Source of the DNA: Spirodela intermedia
Taxonomy: Eukaryota; Streptophyta; Magnoliopsida; Alismatales; Araceae
Assembly: GCA_902729315.2 (NCBI GenBank)
Contig: LR746264.1
Span: 2,589,378-2,653,377, forward strand
DNA: 64,000 nt
Reading direction: 5' to 3'
Both the position numbers and the translations under genes were made by a program. This document shows positions 1 through 12,000 of this stretch, piece after piece. Position 1 is the first letter of the stretch; every line of letters starts with the position of its first letter. The notes below the pieces were generated by a model that saw only the letters and a list, made by a program, of their open reading frames with translations, was not told where the DNA came from and did no database searches.

Positions 1-1130
1 CCATCTCACATGTTGTCTTAGCCATAACACGATATTCGACTTCTATATTAGAACAAGATATCACCTTTTGCTTTCAAGAGTGCTAAATGACTAAGTTACC
101 ACTAACATACATGTAGTAGTCAGTCGTTGATTTCTAATATCTTTTGTCACAACATACCTAGCATCTAAGTAGGCTTTACATGTAGGTGACCATGACGTCT
201 ATAGATGAGCCCTTTTTCTAGAGCTCATTTGAATAAGTTAAGACACGTGCTCCCTCTCACTAGACTTAATGAGGCTCCTATAAAAATTGGCTGAGAACAC
301 AACTATATACATGATATTAGGATGAGTAAGAGTGAGATATATCAGTTTCTCCAATAATCGCCGATATCGATTAGCATCTTCCATTAGAGGTGTGGTAATA
401 TCTTATAATTTTGGACACGCCTCTATAAGTGATGACTTTGATTCACAATTAAGAAGTCCCATTTCTTGAAGAAGGTTGATGACATATTTTATCTGAGATA
501 AAGTTAACTTCCTCGATTGATAAGTAAACCTTATTTCAAAGAAGTAGTGTAGTGTCCCCAAGTCTCTTGTGACAAAGTGTTGCTATAGGTAGACTTTGGT
601 GACAAAGATGTATGTCACATCAATCTTCATCATAATAATGTCATCAACATATATGGTTAGAATACCCATACCTTTAGGTATGGTCTTCATCAAGATAGTG
701 GGGTCAAGTGAAGTCGAAGATAATAAGAAGGCTACTAAACTTTAGAAATCAGGTTTGATAACTCTACTTGAGTCCATATATAACATGTTAAAGCAAAAAA
801 ACCTAAGAAGACTCTTCTTGAGTAACATACCTTAGAGGTTGTTCTATAAAAAATTACTCTTTTAAGTCACCATAGAGGAAGACATTAGACATATCTAATT
901 GATGAAGTGATAAATCATGATGCACTATTAATAAAAGAAGAATCCGAATAATGTTCAATCGGACCATAAGATAAAAGGTCTCTATGTAATCTATGTCATA
1001 GGCTTGAGTGAAGCCACGAGCAACTAAGTGAACTTTGTGACAAGTGGTATAGTAAGAGACAACATCAAGATACCATGATATACTACAAGATACCTCGAGA
1101 GGTGGTGTAGTAAAAGACAATATTGTAATA
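1..1130 (-). mobile_element. Degenerate Ty1/copia pol fragment (reverse transcriptase and RNase H)
   Basis: Read on the minus strand from about 1130 down to 1, this is the 3' part of a plant copia polyprotein. The RT start is recognisable from HLVARGFTQAYDIDYIETF and LHQLDMSNVFLYGDLKE (about 1030-854). Below it, in shifting frames, come relics of the YGLK region, the catalytic YVDD motif (about 652-640), a KLIYLTLTHP-like stretch near 350, and an EYRVMAKTTCEM-like RNase H motif near positions 1-40. Several stop codons and frame changes show that it is dead. The element runs off the left edge of the window. Its integrase, protease and gag, which should lie on the higher-coordinate side, are absent before the primer-binding site at 1524. 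The family assignment is firm because the motifs appear in the correct order. Confidence 0.9.
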
Positions 1131-1184
1131 TAATGACACATATCGATAGATACTATAAGATACCACAAGATACCATGACAACAG

Positions 1185-1330
1185 ATCCCACGATGACAAG
1201 GGCTGTGACGGCAAGGGCTGTGACGGCAGGGGCTGCAGCAGTAGATGCTGCAAGGGCAAAGGCCATGACGATAGGGCACTTGTGGTGGTAGGGGCTATGA
1301 CAGCAAGGGGGGGCTATGGTGGCAGGGGGT
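1185..1330. repeat. G-rich minisatellite inside the copia relic
   Basis: A unit of about 15 bases, GGCAAGGGCTGTGAC, is repeated almost perfectly near 1195-1235 and then decays into related G-rich copies as far as about 1330. It codes for SPCRH-like repeats on the minus strand, but nothing suggests this is real protein. It occupies the place where integrase and gag should be. Confidence 0.7.
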
Positions 1331-1523
1331 GCTGCAACAATAGAGGGGCCATGATGGTAGGGCAGGTGCCAGTATGTTGGTTGCATGTGGTGCAACGGCA
1401 CAATAGCATGTAAAGAGAGAGAGAGGGGACAATATGCAAAGGATGCAGTGGCAAGGGCATGATGACGACAACAAGTGTGGTGGCAACAACACGATGGTAG
1501 CAGTGAAGATTATGAAGAACCTA

Positions 1524-1537
1524 GGGCTCTAATACCA
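1524..1537 (-). other. Copia primer-binding site (initiator tRNA-Met type)
   Basis: On the minus strand this reads TGGTATTAGAGCCC. Plant Ty1/copia elements use TGGTATCAGAGC, complementary to initiator tRNA-Met, so there is a single mismatch. Its orientation matches the minus-strand pol relic, so it marks the 5' end of the internal region. Confidence 0.75.
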
Positions 1538-1540
1538 TAT

Positions 1541-1760
1541 TGACAAGGAAAGGTTAAATCCTAATATTATATTAACACTAAATAATGAGATACATATGTT
1601 TATATAGGTGAGAGAAGAGAGAGAGATAATGAGCTTAAGTGGGCCACATAGAAGAGGATGTTTCTATAACAACCTTTGTAATTACCTTGCCTTTGGAGTA
1701 ACCTATAAAAAAGGGGCCACAAAATCTTAAAGAAAAAGACTGATATTAGGGAAAAGTTGA
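1541..1760 (-). mobile_element. Probable 5' LTR of the copia element (outer limit uncertain)
   Basis: The LTR should begin next to the primer-binding site. In plus orientation it starts with TGACAAGG at 1541, which is a ...CCTTGTCA end on the minus strand, separated from the binding site by three bases. A TATA-like CTATATAAAC lies on the minus strand near 1598-1607, as expected for a copia LTR promoter. No second LTR is in the window, so the outer boundary is a guess; TTGACA near 1755 is one candidate. Confidence 0.5.
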
Positions 1761-3823
1761 CAAGTGTTATCATTCTCTTTATTCTATTCTCTTCATCATC
1801 TTCTATTTATCTCTATTAATTTGATCTATCTTGATCAAATCTTCTTATTTTCCTTTCTTTTTCTCCTACTTTCTCTACTCATTCCTCCCTTACTCTACCA
1901 TCATCTCTACAATCTTTAGTAGATCAAATACCTTACAAAGAGTTCTTAAGCTTCATCAGATCATGGGTAGATCGAGTATCACTCACGGTATCATAACTCT
2001 CCCATCTTCTAGATCTAATTTAATCTTCATTCCATTACCCTTACTCTTAATCCTTTTGTTTAGATATATAATAGTTAGTAAATTAAATTTTTTTAGATAA
2101 TCTATATTTCACCTACTAAGATTTGATTTACTCTATTAAAATTGAACACCTCAATTCAAAGAAACATAAAGATCCCACTCATTCAAAGTCGTGGGAATAA
2201 TTAATTTTAAGTTATCTCCTTATGTTGACTGAAACAAGTAGATAACATTGTGATCATTGAATTTAAATTTCTAATTTCATTGCATTGTCTCACATTAGAA
2301 GGTTGATGCTATCTACAAGATCTTCTTAGATAAGGCTCCATGGGAGGTTAATTTTTCACTTCTCATTACTCATTTTAACTTTTAGGTAAATTTGTATCAA
2401 CTTCACTCCTATCTATTGGGTTCAATATGACTAAGTAGAACATCAAGAGAGAGAGATTAATTGGTTTATTATGATTTCTGTTATATTCTTCTACTATGTT
2501 TACAAGTGAATGTGTCAATACATGTTCTCAAACAACTTCTCTATTTTAAGTATAGGTTTATTCAAATAAGTCTCTCTCTTTATGCAAGTTCACTCTAATC
2601 TCTCTCTCTCTATCTATCTATTTTATCATCACTAAGAACACAAAGAGTTTTATACTAGTTCATGCCTCACTAAGTTACATCTAATTTCTAATGATTCTTA
2701 CTATCAAAGTTTAGTATTTTCTTCTAGAAATATTAGTTAAATTTATAAAATCAGTGACCTAATTAATCTGGTACAATCTCCATAGAGATGACACCCCTCA
2801 TGGACACATTTTGATGCTCAACACCACATGCTTTAATTAAATACACTGATCTCTCCAAGGGCCACACCTATCATGAGTGCTAATAGACTCTTATGACATA
2901 TGCCTTAGCCCAAACCTCTCTGCACACACCACCCAAGTACCTTAAGGCCTAATAGAGAGAGAGAACACTTGAAATGAGTGTTGACTTGAATCACCACAAT
3001 AGAGTCATCTATTTCATACAACTTTCAATTCTTATTTGAAGCATGTGTCAGCTTGAGTTTTACATATGGAAGCATATACTCTTCTATTGAACTTAAATGA
3101 AGGTGATAGAAACATTTTGTTGTTCAAAAAGTTTATTTTTGTTATTCATATGCTTGTTATATTCTCTGACATTTTCTTAAGTTTTCATCACTTGAAACAA
3201 TGATAATGTGAATTTAAATTTCTTTCCATTACTCTATGAATGTGCCAATGACTTTGGCTTATTCTTTCAAAGTTTGATATTCTCATATTCATTATGTCTA
3301 AGATTGTCTAGAGATTTTTAGTTTATCAATGAAAATTTTTTCTTTCAAGTCCAAGCTCAAATAATGTTGGTAAATTCATCATTATCTTCACATACTATGT
3401 CGACATATTACCAGATAGAATATATGGCCTTACTCTTCACTAATTATTTGCTTCAAAATTTATTATTTTCACATCAATTATGATTGAAGCTTGGTCTAAA
3501 GATACATGATTTATCAACAATTATCTCTACTTTTGAGGTTGATTTCAAATACGCTCATTTGGTCTATCATTTTCTCCACTTGTTTTGTTGTCATCTAAGG
3601 TATGTGACAAAGACTTCTTTCTTTTCATGACTTTTCAATGGCTTCAGTCAAACACCCAATTTTGTCGTTATATAATATTAGAGTTTGAATCTTACTCAAG
3701 ACATTGATTCTTTTATATTTTTTCATATTTTTCCATTCAACTTCCTAATATGTCGTTGCTAATGTTTCAATTTCAAATTATGGCAATGACTTTGTTTTTT
3801 ATTATTTTTGAATATTTTTGAAT

Positions 3824-4287
3824 TAAGGTAGATGATGTCACCTTTTGTGAACTAAACATCCTAAGTTGATGTAGGACTTCATTTGAGCTTGGTCTTAAGT
3901 GAGGTGTTGCTTGAGTCGGTCAAGTTGAAGATCTTATTTGCAAAGTTGCTACTCAAGCTCATCCATCAGATTACATTGAGGGTAGAGTAATTGATTTCAT
4001 CTATACACGATTTTAAATGATGAAGTACTTATAGAAGAGTTGAAGTTCATGTTATACCCAAATGTTATCTAGGTTAATCTTTTGCTCTATTGGTAGAGTT
4101 GTTCACTAGTGAAGCAATGTAGATATGTCTCAAGTCCTTAGTCAACTTGAGTGACAACATAGTTGATTTGACATTTGTTTGCATCTACCTTTGATTAATA
4201 CCATGATATTATAGACTCAAGTCACTAAAAGTAGAATCAAAGGTAAATTTTTGAATTAATTCACAAAAGGTGACTCCATCTACCTTT
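3824..4287. repeat. Inverted repeat pair, 32-base arms
   Basis: The arm at 3824-3855 and the reverse complement of 4256-4287 agree at about 28 of 32 bases, sharing the core GTCACCTTTTGTGAA. The arms enclose about 400 bases. They could be terminal repeats of a small non-autonomous element, but no target-site duplication was identified. Confidence 0.6.
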
Positions 4288-4364
4288 CATTCTGATGTGA
4301 CCTCAACTACCTTCATATCTACCTTCGATTCTGCTTGCATGGACTTAAGTCTTTAATATCATGG
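4201..4364. repeat. Second inverted repeat pair, 45-base arms, interlocking with the first
   Basis: The arm at 4201-4245 and the reverse complement of 4320-4364 match at about 37 of 45 bases, sharing GATTCT and TAATATCATGG. One arm lies inside the first inverted repeat and the other outside it. The word CATCTACCTTTGATT recurs near 4182, 4279 and 4315, so a short sequence has been copied in both orientations. Confidence 0.6.
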
Positions 4365-4921
4365 CCATATGAGAAGATCACACTAATTACTTCAGTTCAT
4401 TTAAGGTTATGGAGAGTATTAGACTATCACATACCAACTAGACCTATTGTCTTCATGCAATATTCACCTGGTGTTCTACTTGTTGCAGCTCAAGAAAGGC
4501 ACCAACCTCGTCAAGGTTTGTCAATCCCTTGGTGTTAGATGATGACCTCTAATAGGTTGTACAACCTCTAACCATCCTCGCCCTTTGACATGGATCACAT
4601 GTGCAGGAGGCTTTAGTCAAATGAAAATACCTCTTAAATACAAAAGTCATGTGAGTGTCAGCTCACATCATTTAATTATAGTTTCTAAAATTTCACCTTG
4701 AGGATAAACTGAAAGTGTTAGTGGGAGAGTATTGATGAGATACTTTTATCCGTATCTCGTCCACTTTAAAAAGTAGACTTAACCGACGCATAGAAAAGTC
4801 AAATGTCAAATAGCAGCAAACATTATCCCAATGGAAGGAGAGGTGAATGAATAACTAAAACAAAGATGGGTTGAGATTAGCCATCTCAAATAAGTTAGTA
4901 TGGAGACAGGTTTGCCCTCTC

Positions 4922-4924
<3 letters not shown>

Positions 4925-4968
<44 letters not shown>
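4925..4968. repeat. (TC)22 microsatellite
   Basis: An uninterrupted TC dinucleotide run of 44 bases. A second, shorter TC run of about 20 bases is at 5113-5132. Confidence 0.95.
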
Positions 4969-4971
<3 letters not shown>

Positions 4972-5249
4972 CTATGTTAATCACCCTCTTGTTCCCTCTT
5001 CTGTCGGTGTTGGTCCTAGTAATAACTCCATCCTTGTCAGCCCCATAGTTTGAGTAAAGGTCATTCCGACCAAGGTCAAGTATGGCCCCAGCATACAGAT
5101 AACCAGACCGATTCTCTCTCTCTCTCTCTCTCGCTCCCTCTCATCTCCTCTTCTTTTCCGTTCGTGAAACTTAGTGACCGATTCTTTTCGCTCTTCTTCT
5201 CTTTCTTATTCTGCTGATCCTTCTTCTTCCTCGTCTCCTCATTTCCTTT

Positions 5250-5570
5250 CTAGATCTCCTCGGTCTGCTTCCTGCGGCGTTCGTCCGCCTCCCTCTCCCA
5301 GCGGAGGTCGAAGTCGTCCAGCATCTTCGCCAGCAGCTCCGTCTTCATCCTGAGCTCCTCGACGGCCTGCTCTGCTCATCTTCTTCTCCTCCTCCACCTT
5401 TGCCACTTCCCGAGGCAACCCCCCTACCCCACCTCTCTCTCCCTCTCTGTGTGCAAGAAACTGCACCCTCCTGCCGAATCCTGATTGGTCGACGTGGCGC
5501 TCCACAGTGGAGGGCAACCATGAGAAGTGCCGCAGCGACCTGAGAAAGTTGACGCGGATGGAGAGTGTAT
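5250..5570 (-). pseudogene. Possible pseudogene of an unrecognised charged protein
   Basis: The minus strand ends in a clean, highly charged reading frame: EELRMKTELLAKMLDDFD, then RWEREADERRRKQTEEI and a TAG stop at 5252-5250. It looks like a real helical C-terminus. Upstream, the frame that carries KVEEEKKM (about 5400-5380) is offset from it and an in-frame TGA lies near 5380, so a frameshift or splice change separates the parts. The GC-rich composition contrasts with the spacer on both sides. I do not recognise the family. It could instead be chance coding-like sequence in a promoter-proximal GC-rich stretch. Confidence 0.3.
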
Positions 5571-5703
5571 ATTTCTTAAAAAAACCTTACATAAATTATT
5601 ACTTACGAAAAATCTTCCTACTTCAGAGTTTTGCGGGATTATTACCGGGCTGGAGCTTTTGTTGTGATGCGAATTGGTTCATTTAAGGGTAAATCGTATA
5701 GGG

Positions 5704-5717
5704 AATCCTATATAGGA
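5704..5717. promoter_or_regulatory. Palindromic TATA-like site upstream of PNET2
   Basis: ATCCTATATAGGAT is a perfect 14-base palindrome about 290 bases before the PNET2 start codon. It could serve as the TATA box, but the transcription start is not known. Confidence 0.35.
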
Positions 5718-6007
5718 TATCTACGATATTAATCTTCTTTAGTAGGGTTTTTATGTAAGAGAGAGGTGGGCCCGGGTCTATTTCGGTTCAAGATCCTTGG
5801 GCCCCACGCAGCTCGCACGGAACTATTTCCTCAAAACGATCGTCACCCGTCCAATGCGAATCTAACGGTATGCTTCTGTCCAATGTGCCGACTTGCTACT
5901 AGTCTCGTTCTCACCCATTTAGATTTAGCGAAGCAAGCGGTCGCGCGCCGGAGCAAGAAAGCGGTCGCCTCTTCCCGGCCCCTGGAGGTTGGGAGAGAGC
6001 GGGTTCA

Positions 6008-9000
6008 ATGTCGTCGACTGCTTCTCTCGTCTCGTGCTTCCTCCTCTCCGCTCTCGTCCTCCTCTCCCATGGGGAGGAGTCTGCGGTTGGCCTGAGAGGT
6101 AACGAATCTGTTTGTTTGACTTCGCTCTCAACGGCCGCCTTGTTCTCTTTGCAGATCAGGAAGATTTCATCTTCTTCGTTCTCTATTCTGTCTTTCTTTG
6201 TGAGCTTAGAGACCAGTTGGTTCTCGTTTTGTCTCTGAATGTTCTGAGCCTATTTGCTTGTAGAATTCTAGGGTTATTTTCCTAGCTGATCATGACTTGT
6301 TTGAGGTCGATGAATTTCATATTTGAGTACGCCACAGGAGCTCTGTTATTATTTTTAGTTTGTATCACAATAATTTCGAGACTTTAGATGGGTGATTTGG
6401 CGAGCCGTGGCTTTCAAAACAGTCGATAACTTCTGGCCTTTTTTGGAGGAACTCAGCGACAGGCACATCACAATGAAATACATTCCTTTAATCAAATATT
6501 TAACCCATAACTGCAGTTGCTCCATGAATTCAAATAACTCCTCAACAACTCTAGTAGAACAAAATAAACGTCCTAAATACTGGGAATATTAAATCACTCT
6601 TTTTAGCGTTGATCATTTAGAGATGACAGTACTTGTAGTCGGATGGGAACTGAAATAGTCATTTAATATTCTCAGGACTGTGACTAACGTTGACACTGTT
6701 GTCACTGGCTCTTGCAGTAGCCGATATGTAAATCATCGTCTAAGGTGAATTCTTTTTTTTTCGTTTGCGTCAAAGTCGGTGGCACTGATCTTATCGAACA
6801 GTAGAGCTGTAGAGGTATCTCTGATTAGCAGGTGAGGCATTTCAGTTCTCATACCTCAGCAAGGTAATGGCACAGAAGGGGTGAGTTCCTAATGATGACT
6901 TCTTACCAGATCCCTTTGTCCGGCATTATCTGGAGAGCACATCAATGTGTTTGGAAAGCAGTATTTGTTCAACGGTATTTTTCCACTGTCTTTTTGATTC
7001 AAGGCAGAATGGGAAAAAGAGATGACGTGTTGACCTGAAATAAATCCTGTGAAGTGCCATTCATCAACTTTGCAAGAAAACCCTTGAATCCTGATGGCGG
7101 AGAGTCGCTTTGTGGAGATCAATATATTTAATGCGAAATTAAAAAAATTGCATTCATCCATAGGTTGCCTCTATCTAAACGGAAAACAAACCTTCGAAAC
7201 TCAACCTACTGCTGGAAAAAATCTGCTGAAAAAAATGAATATACTAGTGATCCTAAATATATTCTGTTACTTATTTTTTCTTCCTCAATTTTGCAGTTAT
7301 CTCTCCCTCTTTTCTCATGAAAAATAATGGAATCCAGCTTATGCCATCCAATCATTTGTTTCATTCTGTAATGCTTATGTTAAATGATTTCCTTTCTTTA
7401 TTTTCCCCATATAAATGATAGGAATGCTTCGTTTTTTTTTAAATATTAATAATGGCGAAAGTGCATAGTACATTTTTTCATCATTTTTTCCTTTCATTAA
7501 GTTTATGAATGCCGTTAACCTGTTTTTTTTTCTCTGTGTCATCAAATTAGCAGAAATCAATCTAGATAATCCAATCCATGGGTTCACTTCATTACGAATT
7601 GATGGAAATATAGTAGTTCAAGCCAATGGAGAAAGTTTATCCTTTGAGAGAATTCATGTTGTTGGCCTATCAAGGATTAAGATCAGGAGCTATCCGAGTT
7701 CTTTTCACATCATAGTAAAGGCTTCTGATGATATACCCGAAAGGTATCATAGCAAGCTGGAGGTTTGCTTTCATGGGTAAGAATTATTTTGCTTTTTTGA
7801 TTCATGTTTCCTTGCGTTCTTTTTTAGTTCTTCTTGTAAAAAGTTCTTTGATTGGAAAGCAGCAATTGAGAGTTAGCTTTCACTGTAAAATATCTGCAGG
7901 AATGCTTCTCTAGGATTAGGCCAATGCAACAAAGATGATTGGAGTGCTCTCCAAAATGGACAATGGGCTGCTACTATGTCACCTTACGGAGATAGATATC
8001 TTGATGTCAAATTCGCCAGTGGAGTATCTGGTTCCATTACAATTTCTTTGGAAGAGGGTAAGTGGCATTTTCTTCTTTTTTTCGTTGAATATTGAGATTT
8101 TATGTTACCTACTATATTTGGGTAAATATTAATCACTCTTCCTATTACTTACGTAATTTTTTTTCTTCAGAATTTCAGCAGTGGCGTCTCATTTCCCTTG
8201 CTTTTGGATTTACTCTTCTGGTACTGGCTCCGATTGTCAGCAGTTGGGTGCCATTTTATTACAGCAGTTCCATGGTTCTTGGGGTTCTTCTTGTCATTTT
8301 GATTATTCTGTTTCAGGTAATATTCCTTGCATGATTCTTGGTATGAAAATTATGTTGATTTGACGCAAATTAGATAGATGCAACTGCAGAGTTACCCGGA
8401 TACTTTTAAGGGAACCATGTATATGGTCTTGTGATCCAGTAATATTAACATTTTCAAATACATGTTGGATTGCTGCGATTGATCCCTTTCTTGATATGGC
8501 CGTACGTCTATGCTTAGTTTTCTTGGTCATTGTTTTATTTATACACTGGATCAGCGTTTACAAGATTCTGATTTAGATAAGCATTTGTTTTTGGTCGCTT
8601 TTTCAAAGTCTTCTCAAGGGATTTTGGTTTAGAAACACACAAGTCAGCTAGAGTTCAAAACATTTTTCTTGTTTTGGGCCCTAATTGAATCCCCGGTTGA
8701 TTAATCTGATATTGAACTCGATATTTTTTTTCTTCGTGATGCTTCCATATGCATGAGCTTCAACTTTTATGGGGATATCCAACAGTGTGTCTGAAAGAGA
8801 GGGGGGAGGTGACCTCCAGGTACTGGTCGCTGCTCAATAAAAGAGGGTAATCTTCAAGTGCATTAACCATAAAAGCGACAGGCAGCTTTCCGAAATTACC
8901 TTAGTGCTGGACAAAGCAAATTCCTTGGTATGCCCCACTGTTGGAGAGAAGAGAATTCTGTGGCTCCAACTGTGGAGAAAGTATAATTCTTGAAATGACT

Positions 9001-12000
9001 TCAAATTAGAGAAGGCTGCATTGTCAAAATGTTCTCACTATTGGAGAAAACAGAATTATTTGAATGCCAAGCCTGCGAGAATCATAGCATACCAACAAGG
9101 GGGCAGCTACTATGACTTCCAATGGTCATTAGTGACCTCCTTAGGTAGATTAATGAGGGCTTGCTGTAAGCAGAGCATATCCCTGGGACGCCTGAAGAAG
9201 GAAGGTGATGATGACTGACTGCCATTGCCACGGTCCTCCAACTGGACACCAACAGGTGGCCTCCTAATCTCTTAGTGGCCGTTTTGAAGGGGGGCCAGCA
9301 AGGACTCTCAAAGGAGGCACTCACTGATGGCATCCATCGCCACTGTTGTCTCTGCCTAGTTGGGTCTGTTGCAAGGTAAGGAGGCTTCACATGGTTGGCT
9401 CAAATGGGTCAAGACTATGCACAATTAGTTAGCCTTGGTGGTGGAAACGAGAGCCGAAAGCCCCCAGTTACCCATGTATAGAAGAGAGGACTGTTTTTAA
9501 AAAAGAGATTACAGAACCTTGGGTTTACATGAGAGGAGAATCTAAGAAAGTAGAATATTTTATAAAGCTTCATAGGAGAAAGTAGATATGAAAAGAGGCG
9601 AGATAGGGGTCAATTGTTCCAGAAGGGGGTGATTATGATGCCGCAGGATCTATACCATGCATTATGGATAGCACCAGCCAATTTAGGGATTGTGGAAGTG
9701 AAAGCTAGAAGTGGAAGTCAGAAAAGGGGGCCATCGGGGAAAATGAGATGTTATTTCAAATGGCATTCCACTTTTTCTTGAATGCTCTAACCTACTGAAG
9801 GCTTCAATTTAGGCCATGAATAACTTTTTTTTCTAGAATGATTTTGTTGCTCCCTCTGCCAGTGTTGTTCTTAGGCACTCCCAGGATTGCTATCGCTATT
9901 ATCTCACTTCCAAGAAATAAAGGATATGCCAAGTCTGCATGGTGACGTGAAATCTAAAAATTTACAGAACAATAAAAGTCCATAACTGCCAAGGTATGAG
10001 CCTTACTCGAGCAGTGTCCTCGGACTAAAAACCAACAGAGTTTTATAATTCCACCCTGAAAACCTCTTAGTTTAAAATAGTCCATTGTCAAAACAGTACA
10101 TTAGAATTTCAATATTTTAAATGTATACAAATTTTGTAAAAATTGCAGAAAGTTTCAGGTTATTATGAAAGACATAGAATTCATGAAAACGACATAATAG
10201 CAGAGCTTTAACAGAGCAAGAAGAATATAGATAATAACTTATAACTAACACCCTCGTTTTGTGAAAATGGTACAGATTATCTTGTTTAGCAAGAGCATGG
10301 GCTCCTTGACATGTTGTTTCGTTTTTTTCAAAGGCATCACTTGTATGTATGTAATCATCTGAGTTCCCTCAACAAAGTATATAATTAACATTAACTGGGG
10401 TGGTAGAAAAATATCCCAGTTCCCGAGGCAACTGTCAAAATATCTGTCCTTCCTGGTGGACATTCAAAACGATTTTGTGAAAACTATAGTCAAATAGGTG
10501 GATAAGATTTTTGAATTTGTCGTAATTGGGGTGCTAACTACCGTCTACATTCATATTATCTGGCAACGCCATCTAAAGTCTTATAGAGTACTTTCAGATC
10601 AAATAGGAGACTTTCTGATATTTTATGGTACGTGGCCTAGTTTCCTGTCATTTTTAAAATTGTCGTATATGCCTTGTTTTGTTGTTCACATTTTATTTTG
10701 GTCGACTACATTGGAAAAATGAATGTATGTGATGTCTACGTATTAGCTGTTTCCTTGTCAGTGGAAATAGGTTCTGTATGTTTTGCCCATGCGAGATGAA
10801 AGTCTCATGCACGTCTTTAAATTAGAGAAAGAAGTGAGGAATCCTCGTTTCGACTTTGACTCTCCCAGTCCACTTGTTTTTCCTTCTATTACTTCGAAAG
10901 GAGCTGCTTCAGCTTCAGCCATGCTAATTTTTGATGTGGCAATTGTCGATCTGGAGATTTAGCTTGTATGAATCAGTATTGGTTTGATGCCAATACTTGG
11001 AATCATGCCAGTGTCCAGAGTACAGATGTGTCCACAATTCAGAATTTTTTGAGGATACATTTATATAATGTATAAAGATATAATGTAGTGCAGTGTATAG
11101 TGTGCGAGTGAGGCATCCGATATATGAAGGCTGAAAGATGCAAATACATGCACTGTAGTCTGTGCTGAATTTAACGGTTATTCAACTGAATCTACTGGCT
11201 TGTCATAAGTTTTATTCCTACGTTTAATCAACTCTTGTTGGCCTCTCATTCTGACACAGGGGATGAAGTTACTACCAACTGGAAGAAAAAGTTTCTTGTA
11301 CCTTACACTTTATGGATCAATTGTAAGCATATTCTTCTGTGTTACGTCAATGTCTTTTTTCTTTTGGTAACGTTGGCAGTTGTTATTTAGAGCAACAATT
11401 CAGGAACTTATTTTATTTTGTGTATTCAGCTTGGTGCTGGCTCTTTTCTGGTGCATTACTTCTCAGTGGTGGTCAACTCGATTTTAGTGAATTTTGGGCT
11501 CGATGAAGAGATGCATAATCCAGTAAGTCAACGGATTCCAACTTTGGTCTTGTTTTTTCACTTTCGTACCTTCTACGCTGGATGAGTGAAAGAAACGGTA
11601 CCATTGCCATGTGTGCCAACTATTTGCTATATTATTATGGCGATAGAAATGTTCTTCTGTTTAATTATATGATTGATTTTTAGATGATGTATATCTTTGC
11701 ATTTATGTGTTTCGATGCAACATCAAGATGTTATTTGAAAAAATTAATCTTATTGGTTGGTTAATTGGTCAGTGTTTTTATTTATTAAGTGCGTTGGCTT
11801 AGTATTATTCTGGATGCAGCACAGTCATTCCATTCAATCTAATAAGGAGCTTATTTCAGAATTGAGAAGTTCTCTGGCGCGAAAATTAGTATTCTCTTAT
11901 TTATTGCATGTATATACTATTTAGGCAGGATACCTATTATTACTGAAAAGAAGAAGAGAATCTCAGAAACAGTGGAAAGTCAGTAAATTGAGGAAGAAGG

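Larger units (their letters stand above)
1760..4920. other. AT-rich spacer, no gene recognised
   Basis: Short open frames here have no recognisable motifs. The stretch looks like decayed repetitive DNA and contains the inverted repeats at 3824-4366. A block at about 4640-4800 resembles LTR-type sequence but has no diagnostic motif. Confidence 0.6.
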
